NCBI GenBank assembly: GCA_016713175.1
Contig: JADJPQ010000015.1
Location: 43,953-107,952 of the forward strand
Source of the DNA: Planctomycetota bacterium
Lineage (GTDB): Bacteria; Planctomycetota; UBA1135; UBA2386
Direction: 5' to 3'
DNA length: 64,000 bases
A model generated the notes under the pieces. It was given only the letters and a program-made list of their open reading frames with translations, had not been told where the DNA came from and did not search any database. The position numbers and the translations under genes are program-made. Positions 1 through 9,373 of this stretch are shown one piece after another (within the stretch, counting starts at the first letter, position 1; each line of letters opens with the position of its first letter).

Positions 1-1206
1 CTGGATCGGCCGGGTCGACAGCTGGCGGTCGAGCACCAGGAACGCCGGGGTCTGGAAGTCGCGGTTGATCGGCACCGCCAGCGCCTCGTCGGCGCCGATC
101 AGGTGGAGCAGACCCCGGTCCTCCTGGGCGTCGAGGCGAACCGGCCGTTCGTCGCGCAGCGCGCGATCGAGGACCTGGGCTTCGGCGGCAGCCAGTTCGT
201 GGGGTGCGGTCACGACCTTCCGTGACGACAGGTCGGCCTTGGCCCGGATCACGAAGCGGTTCTGGTCCTTGATCCACTTCACATACCAGGCCCGGTCGTA
301 GCTCATGTAGCGCAGTGCCGCGGCGGTCACAGCGGTCACGATGCCCCGGTACGACGCCGACTTGCTGCACGAGAGCAGGCTGAGCACGACCTGCGCCAGG
401 TCGCCGTGCTGCCGACCGGAGAACAGGCTCAGGTCCTCGTCGGCGTGCGCGTGTTCGACGTCGAGGTCGGGCTCGGGCAGGGTCAGGTCGAGGCCGCAGT
501 CGCGCAGCGTCGCCTCGACTTCGCGGCGCAGCCGCTGGGCGGCGAGGAACTCGCTGCGGTCGGCCGAAGCGAGCAACAGTTCGCGGGCCGGATCGGCGGC
601 GTCTTCGTGGCCGAAGTCGGCGATCTCCGCCATGAACTCGGCCGCGCACAGCAGGCTGGCCGGGTCCTCGGCCTTCGGGCAGCCGTGCCGGGACTGGCGC
701 AGGGCGCCGAGCCGATCGATCACCTCGGCAAGGCCGCGCGGCAGGTTCCACTGCCGGGCCCAGGTCGCCATCGGCGCATGCACCGGGACACCGCGCTGGC
801 GCCGGCTCAGATTGTCGAGCCACAGCGGCACGTCGTGGAGCAGCCCGAGCAGCCAGGCTTCCTCGGGATCCAACAGTCCCGAACTCTGGGCCAGCATCCG
901 GGCCGCATGGGCGGTGGCGACGGCGTGCAGCCACAACCGTCGGATCGCCGTCGTACCGGTGACATCGGAAGTGCTGACGTCGAGGATCCGGCGGCCGAGT
1001 GCGGGTCCAAGCGTCGTCACCAGCGTGCCGACGGTCCAATTCTGGCGTTCGACCCGGTACACCGGCGCGACGGCCGCGCGCAAGGCGCGCAGCACCGAAA
1101 GCGGATCGAGCGCCAGCAGTTGCGTCAGCGACGTGTCGCCGCCGTTGGCCTTGCGGGCCCGGACGATCCGCCGCCGCAGGTCGCGGATCGCCAGCACGGA
1201 CGGCAT
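1..1206 (-). CDS. HDOD-domain signalling protein with C-terminal GAF-like region (3' end outside window)
   Basis: The minus-strand frame is open from an ATG at 1206 to the window edge (402 codons seen), so the C-terminus is missing. Residues about 25-220 are helix-rich and resemble an HDOD domain, an HD-like signalling fold that lacks hydrolase activity; the segment LLGLLHDVPLWL near residue 135 is typical. From about residue 300 the protein reads like a GAF sensory domain (YDRAWYVKWIKDQ, then AVPINRDF near the edge). HDOD-GAF proteins are usually cytosolic regulators of unknown ligand. An in-frame GTG about 14 codons upstream is an alternative start. The gene is divergent from the sigma factor at 1489, with 282 bp between them. 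Confidence 0.75.
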   Translation of the reverse strand, partial: MPSVLAIRDLRRRIVRARKANGGDTSLTQLLALDPLSVLRALRAAVAPVYRVERQNWTVGTLVTTLGPALGRRILDVSTSDVTGTTAIRRLWLHAVATAHAARMLAQSSGLLDPEEAWLLGLLHDVPLWLDNLSRRQRGVPVHAPMATWARQWNLPRGLAEVIDRLGALRQSRHGCPKAEDPASLLCAAEFMAEIADFGHEDAADPARELLLASADRSEFLAAQRLRREVEATLRDCGLDLTLPEPDLDVEHAHADEDLSLFSGRQHGDLAQVVLSLLSCSKSASYRGIVTAVTAAALRYMSYDRAWYVKWIKDQNRFVIRAKADLSSRKVVTAPHELAAAEAQVLDRALRDERPVRLDAQEDRGLLHLIGADEALAVPINRDFQTPAFLVLDRQLSTRPIQ

Positions 1207-1488
1207 GGCCGCCAGCGGGTGGGCAGTGGTTGTGGAAGCGGGTGGCACCAGTTTGACGGAACCTGCGCGGTTCTTGCGTCCGTCCTAACTGTTCGGCTCC
1301 GCACGTTCCGTCGCTCAAGTCGGTGTGGAACTGCGGGGTGCGAACGTAGCCGGTGTACCGCCTCGCGGGACATCCATGCGACACTTCGATTCGTCTCAAC
1401 GCGCGACGCTGTAGCGCTTTGTGGCGACGTTGCGGTTTCTGGCTGCGGTTTTCTGCCCGCTTGGCCCGCGCTTCGCTATTGGCGCGGC

Positions 1489-2304
1489 ATGACCTCCCCA
1501 ATCGCGATCGAGCCGGTCCTCGACAACTGCCGTGAGACGGCAAGGTCCCGCGCAGAAGCGCTGCTCGCAGTCCACGGGACTACGGTCGACGCGATCCCGG
1601 GTGCCGCTGGTGCCACCGACGCGACGCGCCTGGCGGCGACCGCGACGGCGCTGATGGATCTGTTCCGGCGGACCGGTGACAGCGAGGTCTTCGAGGGACT
1701 GATCCGGCTGGTTGGCTCGACCATGTATGCGCGGGTTCGCTCGCGGATGCGCTACCTCGGCGCCAACCTCGATCCGCAGGAGATCCTGCAGGACGCGATC
1801 ATCAACATCTACCGGTATCCGGATCGGTTCGATGCGTGCCGGCCCGGGGCGTTTGCCGCGTGGTCCTCGACGATCGTCGACAACACGATCCGCCGGCAGA
1901 TGCGGCGGACTCGCGGCGGTCCCGAGATCGCGCTCAGCCCGGTCGAGGTGCTGGCCCAGCACGCCGATGTCAACGCGCGCGAACCGGCCCTGCAGGCGCA
2001 GGACCACGAAGAGTGTGTGACCGCGCTGACGGCGTTCCGGCTGTTCCTGTCGTTCTATCTGGCGGCATTCAACTCGCTGAGCGAACGCGAACGCTTCGTG
2101 CTGCAGATGGTCGAAGTCCGGCAGATGCGCTACGCCGAGCTGGCGACGATCCTGGCGATCCGGTCGGAGGCGCTGAAGATGGTCGTGTTCCGGGCCCGCA
2201 AGCGGATCTTCGATCGACTGGTGCAGATGTTTGGACCGGCGGCAGCGGCTGTTGTTACGCCCGCGGAACGGCGTTCGGCGGCGCATGAACTCGCGGTGGC
2301 CTGA
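1489..2304 (+). CDS. ECF-like RNA polymerase sigma-70 family factor
   Basis: This 271-residue protein has the two conserved blocks of an ECF sigma factor. Region 2 lies at about residues 80-145 (EILQDAIINIYRYPDRF, then a WSSTIVDNTIRRQMRR segment). Region 4 lies at about 200-250 (LSERERFVLQMVE, then a helix-turn-helix ending in KMVVFRARKRIFDRL). The chain is longer than the usual 180-200 residues because of about 70 extra N-terminal residues. It probably directs RNA polymerase to a small regulon; no anti-sigma gene is adjacent. The ATG at 1489 is the first sensible start, although the frame is open well upstream as an antisense shadow of the HDOD gene. It is 66 bp before hutI and could be co-transcribed with it. 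Confidence 0.75.
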   Translation: MTSPIAIEPVLDNCRETARSRAEALLAVHGTTVDAIPGAAGATDATRLAATATALMDLFRRTGDSEVFEGLIRLVGSTMYARVRSRMRYLGANLDPQEILQDAIINIYRYPDRFDACRPGAFAAWSSTIVDNTIRRQMRRTRGGPEIALSPVEVLAQHADVNAREPALQAQDHEECVTALTAFRLFLSFYLAAFNSLSERERFVLQMVEVRQMRYAELATILAIRSEALKMVVFRARKRIFDRLVQMFGPAAAAVVTPAERRSAAHELAVA

Positions 2305-2370
2305 TCGGCGCAAGCACGCGACGCGACTCCGGATTTGCGCAGACTCGCGCGAGCGGCCACCATCGCACCG

Positions 2371-3672
2371 ATGACCCGCGTCGACCGGCTGTTCGTCCAT
2401 GTCCACGAACTGGTGACCCTGGCCGACGGTTCGCCGACCGGCGCACGCCGCGGCGCGGCGATGCGACAGCTCGGCGTCGTCGACGACGGCGCGATCGCCG
2501 TCCGCGATGGCCGGATCGTGGCGACCGGTCCGACCGACGAGATCACCCGTGAGTATCGCGCGGCGGAAGAACTCGACCTGTCGGGTTTCGTCGTGCTGCC
2601 GGGTTTCGTCGACGCCCACACCCATCCGGTGTTCGCGCGGACGCGGGAGCACGAGTTCCACATGCGGTGTGCCGGCGCCGACTACATGGCGATCGCGCAG
2701 GCCGGCGGGGGCATCCTCAGTTCGATGCGGGCAGTGCGCGAAACCACGCTGGACGAACTGACAGCGACGACGTTGTCCAATCTGCAGGGCTTTCCCGCGC
2801 ATGGCACGACGACGATCGAGGCCAAGACCGGCTACGGCCTGTCGCTTCTCGACGAGGAGAAGAGCCTGCGGGCACTGGCGGCGGCGATGGCCGAGTCGCC
2901 GCTGACGGTCAAGCGGACGTTCCTCGGCGCGCACGAGTTTCCGCCCGAGTATCGCCAGGATCGCGAAGCGTACGTGCGGTTGCTGTGCGAACAGATGCTG
3001 CCGCAACTGGCGCCGCTGGCCGAGTACTGCGACGTGTTCGCCGAGCCCGGCGTGTTCGATCGCGCGCAGAGTGAACGGATCCTGACGGCGGCGAAGGCAA
3101 GCGGGCTGCGCCTGCGCGTCCATGCCGACGAGATCTCGCCGATGGGCGGCGCCGAACTGGCCGTCGCGCTCGGCGCCGATTCGGCCGACCATCTCGGCCG
3201 GATCTCCGACGAGGGCATCCGCCAGCTCGCCGCCAGCCAGACCACCGGCGTGCTGCTGCCGGGCACGATCTTCTTTCTCGGCAAGGACACCTACGCGCCG
3301 GCGCGGCGGATGATCGAGGCCGGCTGCGCGGTGGCGATCGCGACCGACTTCAACCCGGGGTCGTGCTACACGCAGTCGATGACGCTGATCATGACGATCG
3401 CGTGTGTCCGGATGAAGATGACCGCCGAGGAGGTCATCACCGCGGCGACGATCAATCCGGCGTTCTCGCTGCAACAAGACCACGAAGTCGGCACGCTGCA
3501 CGCCGGCAAACGCGCCGACTTCGTCGCGTTGGACATCCCGAGCTGGCGCGCCGTCGGCTATGCGTTCGGCGGCAATCCGGTGGCGCTGACCGTCAAGAAC
3601 GGCATCCCGATCGTCGCCAACGTCGCCGAGCAGAACCCCGATGTCTTCGGTGGCGGCCCTGCCGTGGCCTGA
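2371..3672 (+). CDS. hutI: Imidazolonepropionase
   Basis: This cytosolic enzyme hydrolyses 4-imidazolone-5-propionate to N-formimino-L-glutamate, the third step of histidine degradation. The 433-residue protein is an amidohydrolase with the metal-binding HTH motif at residues 83-85 (PGFVDAHTHPVF), the family segment TTTIEAKTGYGLS, a later HADE metal site and the ATDFNPGS motif near the C-terminus. An ATG at 2371 gives the best N-terminus; the upstream TTG at 2335 adds an unconserved stretch. The next gene, ftcD, handles the product, so the two form a functional pair. hutH and hutU are not in this window. Confidence 0.95.
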   Translation: MTRVDRLFVHVHELVTLADGSPTGARRGAAMRQLGVVDDGAIAVRDGRIVATGPTDEITREYRAAEELDLSGFVVLPGFVDAHTHPVFARTREHEFHMRCAGADYMAIAQAGGGILSSMRAVRETTLDELTATTLSNLQGFPAHGTTTIEAKTGYGLSLLDEEKSLRALAAAMAESPLTVKRTFLGAHEFPPEYRQDREAYVRLLCEQMLPQLAPLAEYCDVFAEPGVFDRAQSERILTAAKASGLRLRVHADEISPMGGAELAVALGADSADHLGRISDEGIRQLAASQTTGVLLPGTIFFLGKDTYAPARRMIEAGCAVAIATDFNPGSCYTQSMTLIMTIACVRMKMTAEEVITAATINPAFSLQQDHEVGTLHAGKRADFVALDIPSWRAVGYAFGGNPVALTVKNGIPIVANVAEQNPDVFGGGPAVA

Positions 3673-3708
3673 AATACGCTGGTTGCCCACGCCTTCTCTC
3701 GCCTCGCC

Positions 3709-4620
3709 ATGACCAAGCTGCTCGAGTTCGTCCCCAACTTCAGCGACGGCCGCAATGCGGCGGTCGTCGATCAGATCGTCGCAGCGATGGCGGCGGTGCC
3801 GGCGGCGCGTGTCCTCGACCACGAGATGGACAGCAACCACAACCGCAGCGTCGTCACGCTGGCCGGCCCGGCCGAAGCGATGGCGGCGGCGGCGGTGGCA
3901 GGCGCCCGCGCGGCGATGGAACGGATCGACCTGCGGACCCACAAGGGCGAACACAAGCGCATGGGGGCGATGGACGTCTGTCCGTTCGTGCCGCTCGGGT
4001 CGGCGACGATGGCCGACGCGGTCGCGACCGCGCATCACGTCGGCGAACGGATCGGCCGCGAACTCGGGCTGCCAGTGTTCTGCTACGGCGAGGCCTGCAA
4101 GCGCGAGAGCCGGCGCGTGCTCGGCAACTTCCGCAACAAGGAGTTCGAAGGCCTGCTGCCGCTGGTCTCTGTCGATCCGGAGTTCATGCCGGACTACGGG
4201 CCGGCGCGCCTGCATCCGACCGCCGGCGCCGTCGCGGTCGGCGCCCGGACGTTCCTGATCGCCTACAACATCAACCTGCAGACCACCGACGTGCAGATCG
4301 CCAAGGACATCGCCAAGGCCGTGCGCGAGAAGGACGGCGGGCTGAAGAAGGTGCAGGCGATGGGCTTCTTCCTCGACGACAAACAGATGGCGCAGGTCAG
4401 CATGAACCTGCTCGACTTCCAGGTGACGTCGATCCGGCGGGTGTTCGACGAAGTCGCGGCGCGGGCGAAGGCGGCGGGCGTGGCGATCGCGGAGAGCGAA
4501 CTGGTCGGACTGGCGCCGGCGGCGGCGATCGATCTGGCGACGGCGCAGCACGTGCAATTGCGCGGGTTCGACCCGGCGCGGCAGGTCGTGGAGCAGCGGC
4601 TGGCGGCGGTCGGTCGCTGA
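3709..4620 (+). CDS. ftcD: Glutamate formimidoyltransferase (monofunctional)
   Basis: The enzyme transfers the formimino group of N-formimino-L-glutamate to tetrahydrofolate, giving glutamate and 5-formimino-THF. The 303 residues match only the formiminotransferase half of animal FTCD. The start LLEFVPNFSDGRN, the NHNRSVVT segment and GEHKRMGAMDVCPFVPLG are characteristic, and the histidine of GEHKR is residue 82, the position of the catalytic His in the mammalian enzyme. There is no cyclodeaminase domain, so that step must be encoded elsewhere. It lies 36 bp after hutI on the same strand and is probably in the same transcript. Confidence 0.95.
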   Translation: MTKLLEFVPNFSDGRNAAVVDQIVAAMAAVPAARVLDHEMDSNHNRSVVTLAGPAEAMAAAAVAGARAAMERIDLRTHKGEHKRMGAMDVCPFVPLGSATMADAVATAHHVGERIGRELGLPVFCYGEACKRESRRVLGNFRNKEFEGLLPLVSVDPEFMPDYGPARLHPTAGAVAVGARTFLIAYNINLQTTDVQIAKDIAKAVREKDGGLKKVQAMGFFLDDKQMAQVSMNLLDFQVTSIRRVFDEVAARAKAAGVAIAESELVGLAPAAAIDLATAQHVQLRGFDPARQVVEQRLAAVGR

Positions 4621-4622
4621 GC

Positions 4623-4639
4623 GCGCAGCGTCACTGCGC
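4623..4639. terminator. Short hairpin between convergent ftcD and HtrA genes
   Basis: GCGCAG and CTGCGC form a 6-bp GC-only stem with a 5-base loop at the tail-to-tail junction. No T tract follows, so a terminator role is only suggested by position. Confidence 0.3.
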
Positions 4640-5809
4640 CGCGCCCAGCGTCACCGGCACGACTTCGAGGCGCGGCGCGTCCGGCAACCCGCGCACCAGC
4701 TTGACCTGCACGACCTGCCCCGGCTTCTTGCCGCGCAGCGCCTGTTCCAGGTGGTCGAACGATCGGACCGGCCGCTCATCGACGGCGATGATCAGATCGC
4801 CCCAGCGGGTGTTGCGACCCGCAATCTCGAACGGCCGGATGCCGGCCTTGTCGGCGCCGCCGCCGGGCACCACACCGGTGATCAGTGCGCCGCGCACCGG
4901 GCCGCTCTCGAGGTCCTCGACCAGATAGCTGCGCAGGCGCGGATCCTCCTCGAGGTTGCTGACGCCGAGCACTGCGCGCTGGGGTTGCGCCTGCACCGCG
5001 GCGGTAACTTCGCCGAGCAGCGCCGGCACGATGTCGTTGACGGTGTCGACCGGCACCGCGAAGCCGATGCCGGCGCTGGCGCCGGACGGCGAGTAGATGG
5101 CCGTGGTGACGCCGATCAGGCGACCCGCGGAATCGAGCAACGGGCCGCCGGAGTTGCCGGGGTTGATCGCGGCGTCGACCTGGATCAGGCCGGCAAGCAC
5201 GTTGCCTTCCTTGGTGCGGATGTTGCGCCCGAGCGCGCTGACGATGCCGGTGGTCATCGTCTGGTCGAAGCCGAACGGGTTGCCGATCGCGATCGCGGTC
5301 TGGCCGACCTTCAGTTCCTTGCTGCTGCCGAGCGGGATCGGCTGCAGGCCCATGGTGCTGCCCTGCAGTTGCAGCACGGCGAGGTCGTGTTCGGGTGAGG
5401 CGTGCATCACGCGGGCGGTGTAGGACTTCTCCGACAGCACGACCTTGACGGTCTGGGTGCCCTTGACGACGTGATAGTTGGTGACCACCGTGCCGCGGTC
5501 GTCCCAGACGAAGCCGCTGCCCGAGCCTTCCTGGGTGCCGGCGTCGTAGCCCCAGGCGTCGCGAACGCGTACCCGGGTGGTGATGTGGGCGATCGATGGC
5601 GAGCGGCTGGCGAAGACGTCGACGAAGGTCCGCTCCAAGGGTGCCAATTCGCCGCGCGGGGCGACCTGCCGCGGCTCAGCGCTCGGCGGCCGGTTGAATA
5701 CGCCGGTGCGATCGAGGACCAGGAACGCGGCGAGCGCGAACGCGGCGCCGGCGAGCACCAGCGGCATCGCCGAGGGACGGCGGGGTTCGAAGGACTGGAA
5801 GTTCGTCAT
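4631..5809 (-). CDS. HtrA/DegP-type trypsin-like serine protease with PDZ domain
   Basis: The 392-residue protein has one N-terminal membrane segment (about residues 15-32), a trypsin-like domain and a C-terminal PDZ domain (about 300-385). The catalytic triad is visible: His113 in TNYHVVKG, Asp142 in EHDLAVLQL and Ser220 in GNSGGPLLD. HtrA proteins degrade misfolded proteins in the periplasm and are normally stress-induced. Only one PDZ domain is present, as in DegS, but the membrane anchor followed by a proline-rich linker is common to many bacterial HtrA proteins. The start at 5809 (MTNFQSF) puts the membrane segment in the expected place; the open frame upstream is low-complexity. Confidence 0.92.
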   Translation of the reverse strand: MTNFQSFEPRRPSAMPLVLAGAAFALAAFLVLDRTGVFNRPPSAEPRQVAPRGELAPLERTFVDVFASRSPSIAHITTRVRVRDAWGYDAGTQEGSGSGFVWDDRGTVVTNYHVVKGTQTVKVVLSEKSYTARVMHASPEHDLAVLQLQGSTMGLQPIPLGSSKELKVGQTAIAIGNPFGFDQTMTTGIVSALGRNIRTKEGNVLAGLIQVDAAINPGNSGGPLLDSAGRLIGVTTAIYSPSGASAGIGFAVPVDTVNDIVPALLGEVTAAVQAQPQRAVLGVSNLEEDPRLRSYLVEDLESGPVRGALITGVVPGGGADKAGIRPFEIAGRNTRWGDLIIAVDERPVRSFDHLEQALRGKKPGQVVQVKLVRGLPDAPRLEVVPVTLGAAQ

Positions 5810-5921
5810 CGCGGCGGCGCTACTACGGGGATGGCAGGGGGTACTTTTGGCCCGGGCTGCGCCGGGGCGCAAGATCCGAGTGGCCTACGGCTACACTGCC
5901 GCCACGGAGGCGATGACGTCG

Positions 5922-6296
5922 ATGTCCGAGAGTCTGCGGCGAATCCTCGGTGGTGGTGTGGGGCTCGGTCTTGGCGTGCTGGCGTACTGGTTGCTGCTGC
6001 GGCTCGACGTGCACATCCTCGCTGGTGTAGGCGCCGGCCTGGCGCTCGGGGTCTCGGCGGCGGCGACACAACGCCGCCCCAGGTGGGGCCTGATCACGGC
6101 GCTGGCCGCCGTCGCGGCGTCGCTGCTGGTCGAGTTCGTGTTCTTGCCGTTCGCCGCGGATCCGTCCTTCGGCTACTTCATGACCCACATCAGCGACTTG
6201 CCGCGCAACTCGTTGGTGTCGTTGGCGGTGGTGGCGGCGTTGGGGTTCTGGTTCGGCTGCGGGCGGACCCGCCTGGATTCGTCGACCCGGGTCTGA
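5922..6296 (+). CDS. Small membrane protein, four predicted TM segments
   Basis: The 124-residue product is almost entirely hydrophobic, with likely membrane helices near residues 8-28, 30-47, 55-77 and 97-115, and no domain I recognise. Two ATGs are possible. The one at 5913 is only 2 bases after a GGAGG at 5906-5910, while the one at 5922 is 11 bases after it, so 5922 is preferred. It is divergent from the HtrA gene (112 bp) and convergent with the aceE-like gene. Function unknown. Confidence 0.6.
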   Translation: MSESLRRILGGGVGLGLGVLAYWLLLRLDVHILAGVGAGLALGVSAAATQRRPRWGLITALAAVAASLLVEFVFLPFAADPSFGYFMTHISDLPRNSLVSLAVVAALGFWFGCGRTRLDSSTRV

Positions 6297-6311
6297 CCCT
6301 GGTCGAGCCGA

Positions 6312-9116
6312 TCAGCCCTGCTGCGGCCACAACTGCCGCCAATCCGGGTCCGGCGAACCCGCCTGCGCGCGCAGCATCTCGACGGCCGCAGGGTGCAGCG
6401 TCACCCGTTCGAGCGCGGTCTCAGCCAGCGCCTGACCACAGGTCTCGGCGATGCCTTCGGCGTGCAACCCGTGGTAGCGGAAGATGTGCGCCGGCGTGCC
6501 CGACTTGGAGAACTTGACGACCGCCTTGGCGATCTGCCGGGTGCCGGCGATCGAGCCGAGGTTGTCGAGCAGTCCGATCTCGCCATCGTGCACCGACACG
6601 ATCGGCACGCGCCGACCCGCCAGATCGACCGCATCGGCGGCACCGAGCGCGCCGCCGCCCGGCCGCAGGTGCAGCGTGCCGTCGACGCCGAGCGTCTGCC
6701 GCAGGTGCGTGAACGCGGTCTTCCGCGCCAGTTCGCCGCACAGGAGGTCGGGCGAGGTGGCGACGATCACGTTGGCGTAGACACCGCGATCGAGCAGCAG
6801 TTCGGCAGCTTGGACCGCTTCGGGCACCAGCGCGCCCATCACGAACAGGTCGACGACGTTTTCGCCGGGCGAGTAGCCGCGGTAGCCGCGCCAATCGATC
6901 AGGTGGTAGCCGCCGGCGAGCGTGTGTTCTCGCACCGTCGCCAGGATCTCGACGTCGGCGACGTGGGGCACTTCGGCCTCGTGCAGGCCGCCGTCCTGCG
7001 CCGTCAGGCCGAGCGCGGCGCCGTCGGGGATGCCCTGCTTGAAGCGCGCCTGCCGTCGCAGCCAGGTGAGCAGCAGGTCCTGGTGCAGCGCCCGGGTGAC
7101 CCCGCGGATCATCACGCCGCTGCGCCCCTTGTTGTCGTTGCGGAAGTGCCGCGCGATCGCATCGCACAGGATCCATTCGAGCTCGATCGCGAACGCCGGC
7201 TCCCAGGTGATCAGGTTGGGGATCTGGATGTCGCTCTTCCAGCTGTGCTGCGCGCCCTCGGGCGCCAGCGTGATGCCGCTCGGCGTGCCGACCAGGATGA
7301 AGCTGCTGCCCCAGTAGAGGTTGTAGTAGAGCTGGTCGAGGGCGCGTTTGATGAAGAAGTCGTAGACCGTCATCATCGGCAGGAACGGGATGCCGGCGAC
7401 GTGTCCCATCTTGCCGAACGAGCCGACCGCCGACATGCAGTTGGCCTCGGCGATCTCGAACCGGATGTGCCGCGTCCAGGCTTCGTCGGTCGGCGACAGC
7501 TCCGGCCGCAGGCGTTCGTGCAGGTTCAGCTTGCCTTCCCAGTTCTCGTCGTGGCGCGGGCCGAAGATCTTCTCGTCCATCGCCGGGTTGATGTTGGTGC
7601 TGGTGCCGACGTCGGGCGCCATCGTCATCATCAGGTCGGCGACCGGGTTCCAGCGCGCCTCGTCGGCGGTCGGCGCCTTGCCGGCCTTCTGTTCCTTGCC
7701 GGCCTTGTGCAGTTCGTCGTAGACGCCGATGCGAACCAGCTTGGCCGCGAGTTGGCCCCACATCCACTGCGTGTGGGTCGTCGGCGCCAGCTTCAGGTTG
7801 ATGTCCAGGCGCTCGGGCACGCCGCCGGCCTGTTCGATCGCGACGGCGATCTTCTGCCGGTTGGCCTGCTGCTGGCTCTCCAGCGCCTCGATGCCGAGCC
7901 GCATCGCCACGCCGCGCTGCAGCAGGAACTTGCCTTCGTCGCTCTTGCTGTCGAACCGGACGAACGGCCGCTCGAGGGTCATGCCGTGCGCGGCCAGGAT
8001 CTTCGCCACCTCCGGCTCGTCGGGCAGTGCCGAGTGGTTGCCGTTGGCAGCCACGCACTCGAGGCCGCGGCCCTTGACGGTGTGGGCAATGATCAGCGTC
8101 GGCGTGCGCTTGTCGACCTTGCTCTGCTCGAACGCCCTGGCGATGACCTGGTGGTCGTGACCGCCGGTGTCGAAGAACAGTCGGATCACCTCGTCGTCGC
8201 CGAGCGAATCGAGCAGTTTGCGGCAGGTCTTGTCGGCGCCGAGGATCGCTTCGCGCATCAGCTTCGCATCGCGCTTCCACAGCAGCGCCTGGTAGTGATA
8301 GTCGGTCATCCCCGACTCGAACACCGCCTTCAGCGCGGCGCCGCCGCGCCGCGAGAACACGTCTTCGCGGAACGAGCCGTGCCGCAACTGGATCACTTCC
8401 CAGCCGTTGGCGACGGCGGTGCGTTCGATGCGGTCGGCGTCGGTGCCCTTCAGGCCGCGGTTGTTGGGGATGCGCGTGCCGTCGAGGTTCTGCCGGTTGT
8501 AGTCGATGATCCAGGTGACGTTGCCGAGTTCGCGTTCGGCGACTTCGGGCAGCACTTCGAGCAAAGAGCCTTCGCGGAACTCGCTGTCGCCCATCATGCA
8601 CCAGAAGTGCGGCTCATCGAGATCGTGGCCGTGCTGCCGGGCGTAGCGGTAGGCCAGCGCGAGATAGACCGCGGCGACCGGCGGGATGCCGACCGAACCG
8701 GATGGCAGGAAGCGCCAGCCGTCGGGATCGGCTTCGGCGTGGTAGCTCTGGAACACCGGCGCGCCGTCGTGGCTGAAGCTGCGCAACCGGTGCATCACCG
8801 CTTCGCTGGCGGCTTCGTCGAACCAGCGGCCGTCGGCGTGGCGGAACAGGCCCAGCGCATGGTGCAGCGCGTGGTCGACCGGCGAGGCGTGCGGCTTGCA
8901 GCAGACGAAGTCGCCCGGTTCGCGGACCAGGAGGTGCAGCGTCGCCAGGAAGTCGAGCGAACTGGCGCAGGCGGCTGGATGGCCGCCGACCTTCGGGTCG
9001 GTCTTGTCGGCGTCTTCGCGGTTGTTGGCGATGTGGATCATCGCCACCATGTGGGCGAACGCGCGTTGGGCGATGCGTTCGATCAGCTGGAAGTCGGGCT
9101 TGGTCGCGGCCTTCAT
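6312..9116 (-). CDS. aceE: Homodimeric-type pyruvate dehydrogenase E1 component (AceE-like)
   Basis: This 934-residue protein is a thiamine-diphosphate enzyme of the single-chain AceE type, which decarboxylates pyruvate and acetylates the lipoyl group of E2. Features include a start resembling the transketolase/AceE N-terminus, the substrate region KPHASPVDHALHHALG (about 74-90), and a ThDP motif from GDSEF (176-180) to DYNRQNLDG (about 205-213). The middle and C-terminal pyrimidine-binding and transketolase-C domains follow. It is slightly longer than the E. coli enzyme (887 residues). The usual GDG of the ThDP motif reads GDS here. No E2 (aceF) or E3 (lpd) gene is adjacent, so the exact substrate is not proven. 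Confidence 0.8.
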   Translation of the reverse strand: MKAATKPDFQLIERIAQRAFAHMVAMIHIANNREDADKTDPKVGGHPAACASSLDFLATLHLLVREPGDFVCCKPHASPVDHALHHALGLFRHADGRWFDEAASEAVMHRLRSFSHDGAPVFQSYHAEADPDGWRFLPSGSVGIPPVAAVYLALAYRYARQHGHDLDEPHFWCMMGDSEFREGSLLEVLPEVAERELGNVTWIIDYNRQNLDGTRIPNNRGLKGTDADRIERTAVANGWEVIQLRHGSFREDVFSRRGGAALKAVFESGMTDYHYQALLWKRDAKLMREAILGADKTCRKLLDSLGDDEVIRLFFDTGGHDHQVIARAFEQSKVDKRTPTLIIAHTVKGRGLECVAANGNHSALPDEPEVAKILAAHGMTLERPFVRFDSKSDEGKFLLQRGVAMRLGIEALESQQQANRQKIAVAIEQAGGVPERLDINLKLAPTTHTQWMWGQLAAKLVRIGVYDELHKAGKEQKAGKAPTADEARWNPVADLMMTMAPDVGTSTNINPAMDEKIFGPRHDENWEGKLNLHERLRPELSPTDEAWTRHIRFEIAEANCMSAVGSFGKMGHVAGIPFLPMMTVYDFFIKRALDQLYYNLYWGSSFILVGTPSGITLAPEGAQHSWKSDIQIPNLITWEPAFAIELEWILCDAIARHFRNDNKGRSGVMIRGVTRALHQDLLLTWLRRQARFKQGIPDGAALGLTAQDGGLHEAEVPHVADVEILATVREHTLAGGYHLIDWRGYRGYSPGENVVDLFVMGALVPEAVQAAELLLDRGVYANVIVATSPDLLCGELARKTAFTHLRQTLGVDGTLHLRPGGGALGAADAVDLAGRRVPIVSVHDGEIGLLDNLGSIAGTRQIAKAVVKFSKSGTPAHIFRYHGLHAEGIAETCGQALAETALERVTLHPAAVEMLRAQAGSPDPDWRQLWPQQG

Positions 9117-9373
9117 GGGGTCGGGTGGGCTCTTTCGCTTAGTCGGCAGAACACCCCAGGTTAGGAGGCGGCGGGGACGGGTGCCACTGCTGCCGGGGGT
9201 GCGTTGGTAGTTGTCCTTATCCCATGGTCGCGACTGGACTTGGGGAGTCGGTGGTGGCTGCGGTGACGGGCAGCCGGGGCTCCCCGAGCGATGGTCCCGG
9301 GCGGCGCCGCCGCGAATGGTCCGCTGCTACCCGTCGATCGGATTCCGACCTGAGGAACGACTGGCTGTTCAGG

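Noticed and set aside
1396..4557. Long minus-strand open frame opposite the sigma factor, hutI and ftcD
   Set aside because: The plus-strand genes carry clear family motifs. The antisense translation is His/Arg-rich with no motif.
6393..9164. Very long open frame on the plus strand opposite the AceE-like gene
   Set aside because: It is an antisense shadow caused by high GC. Its translation has no domain and is dominated by Arg, Ala, Val and Asp, while the minus strand encodes a full thiamine enzyme.
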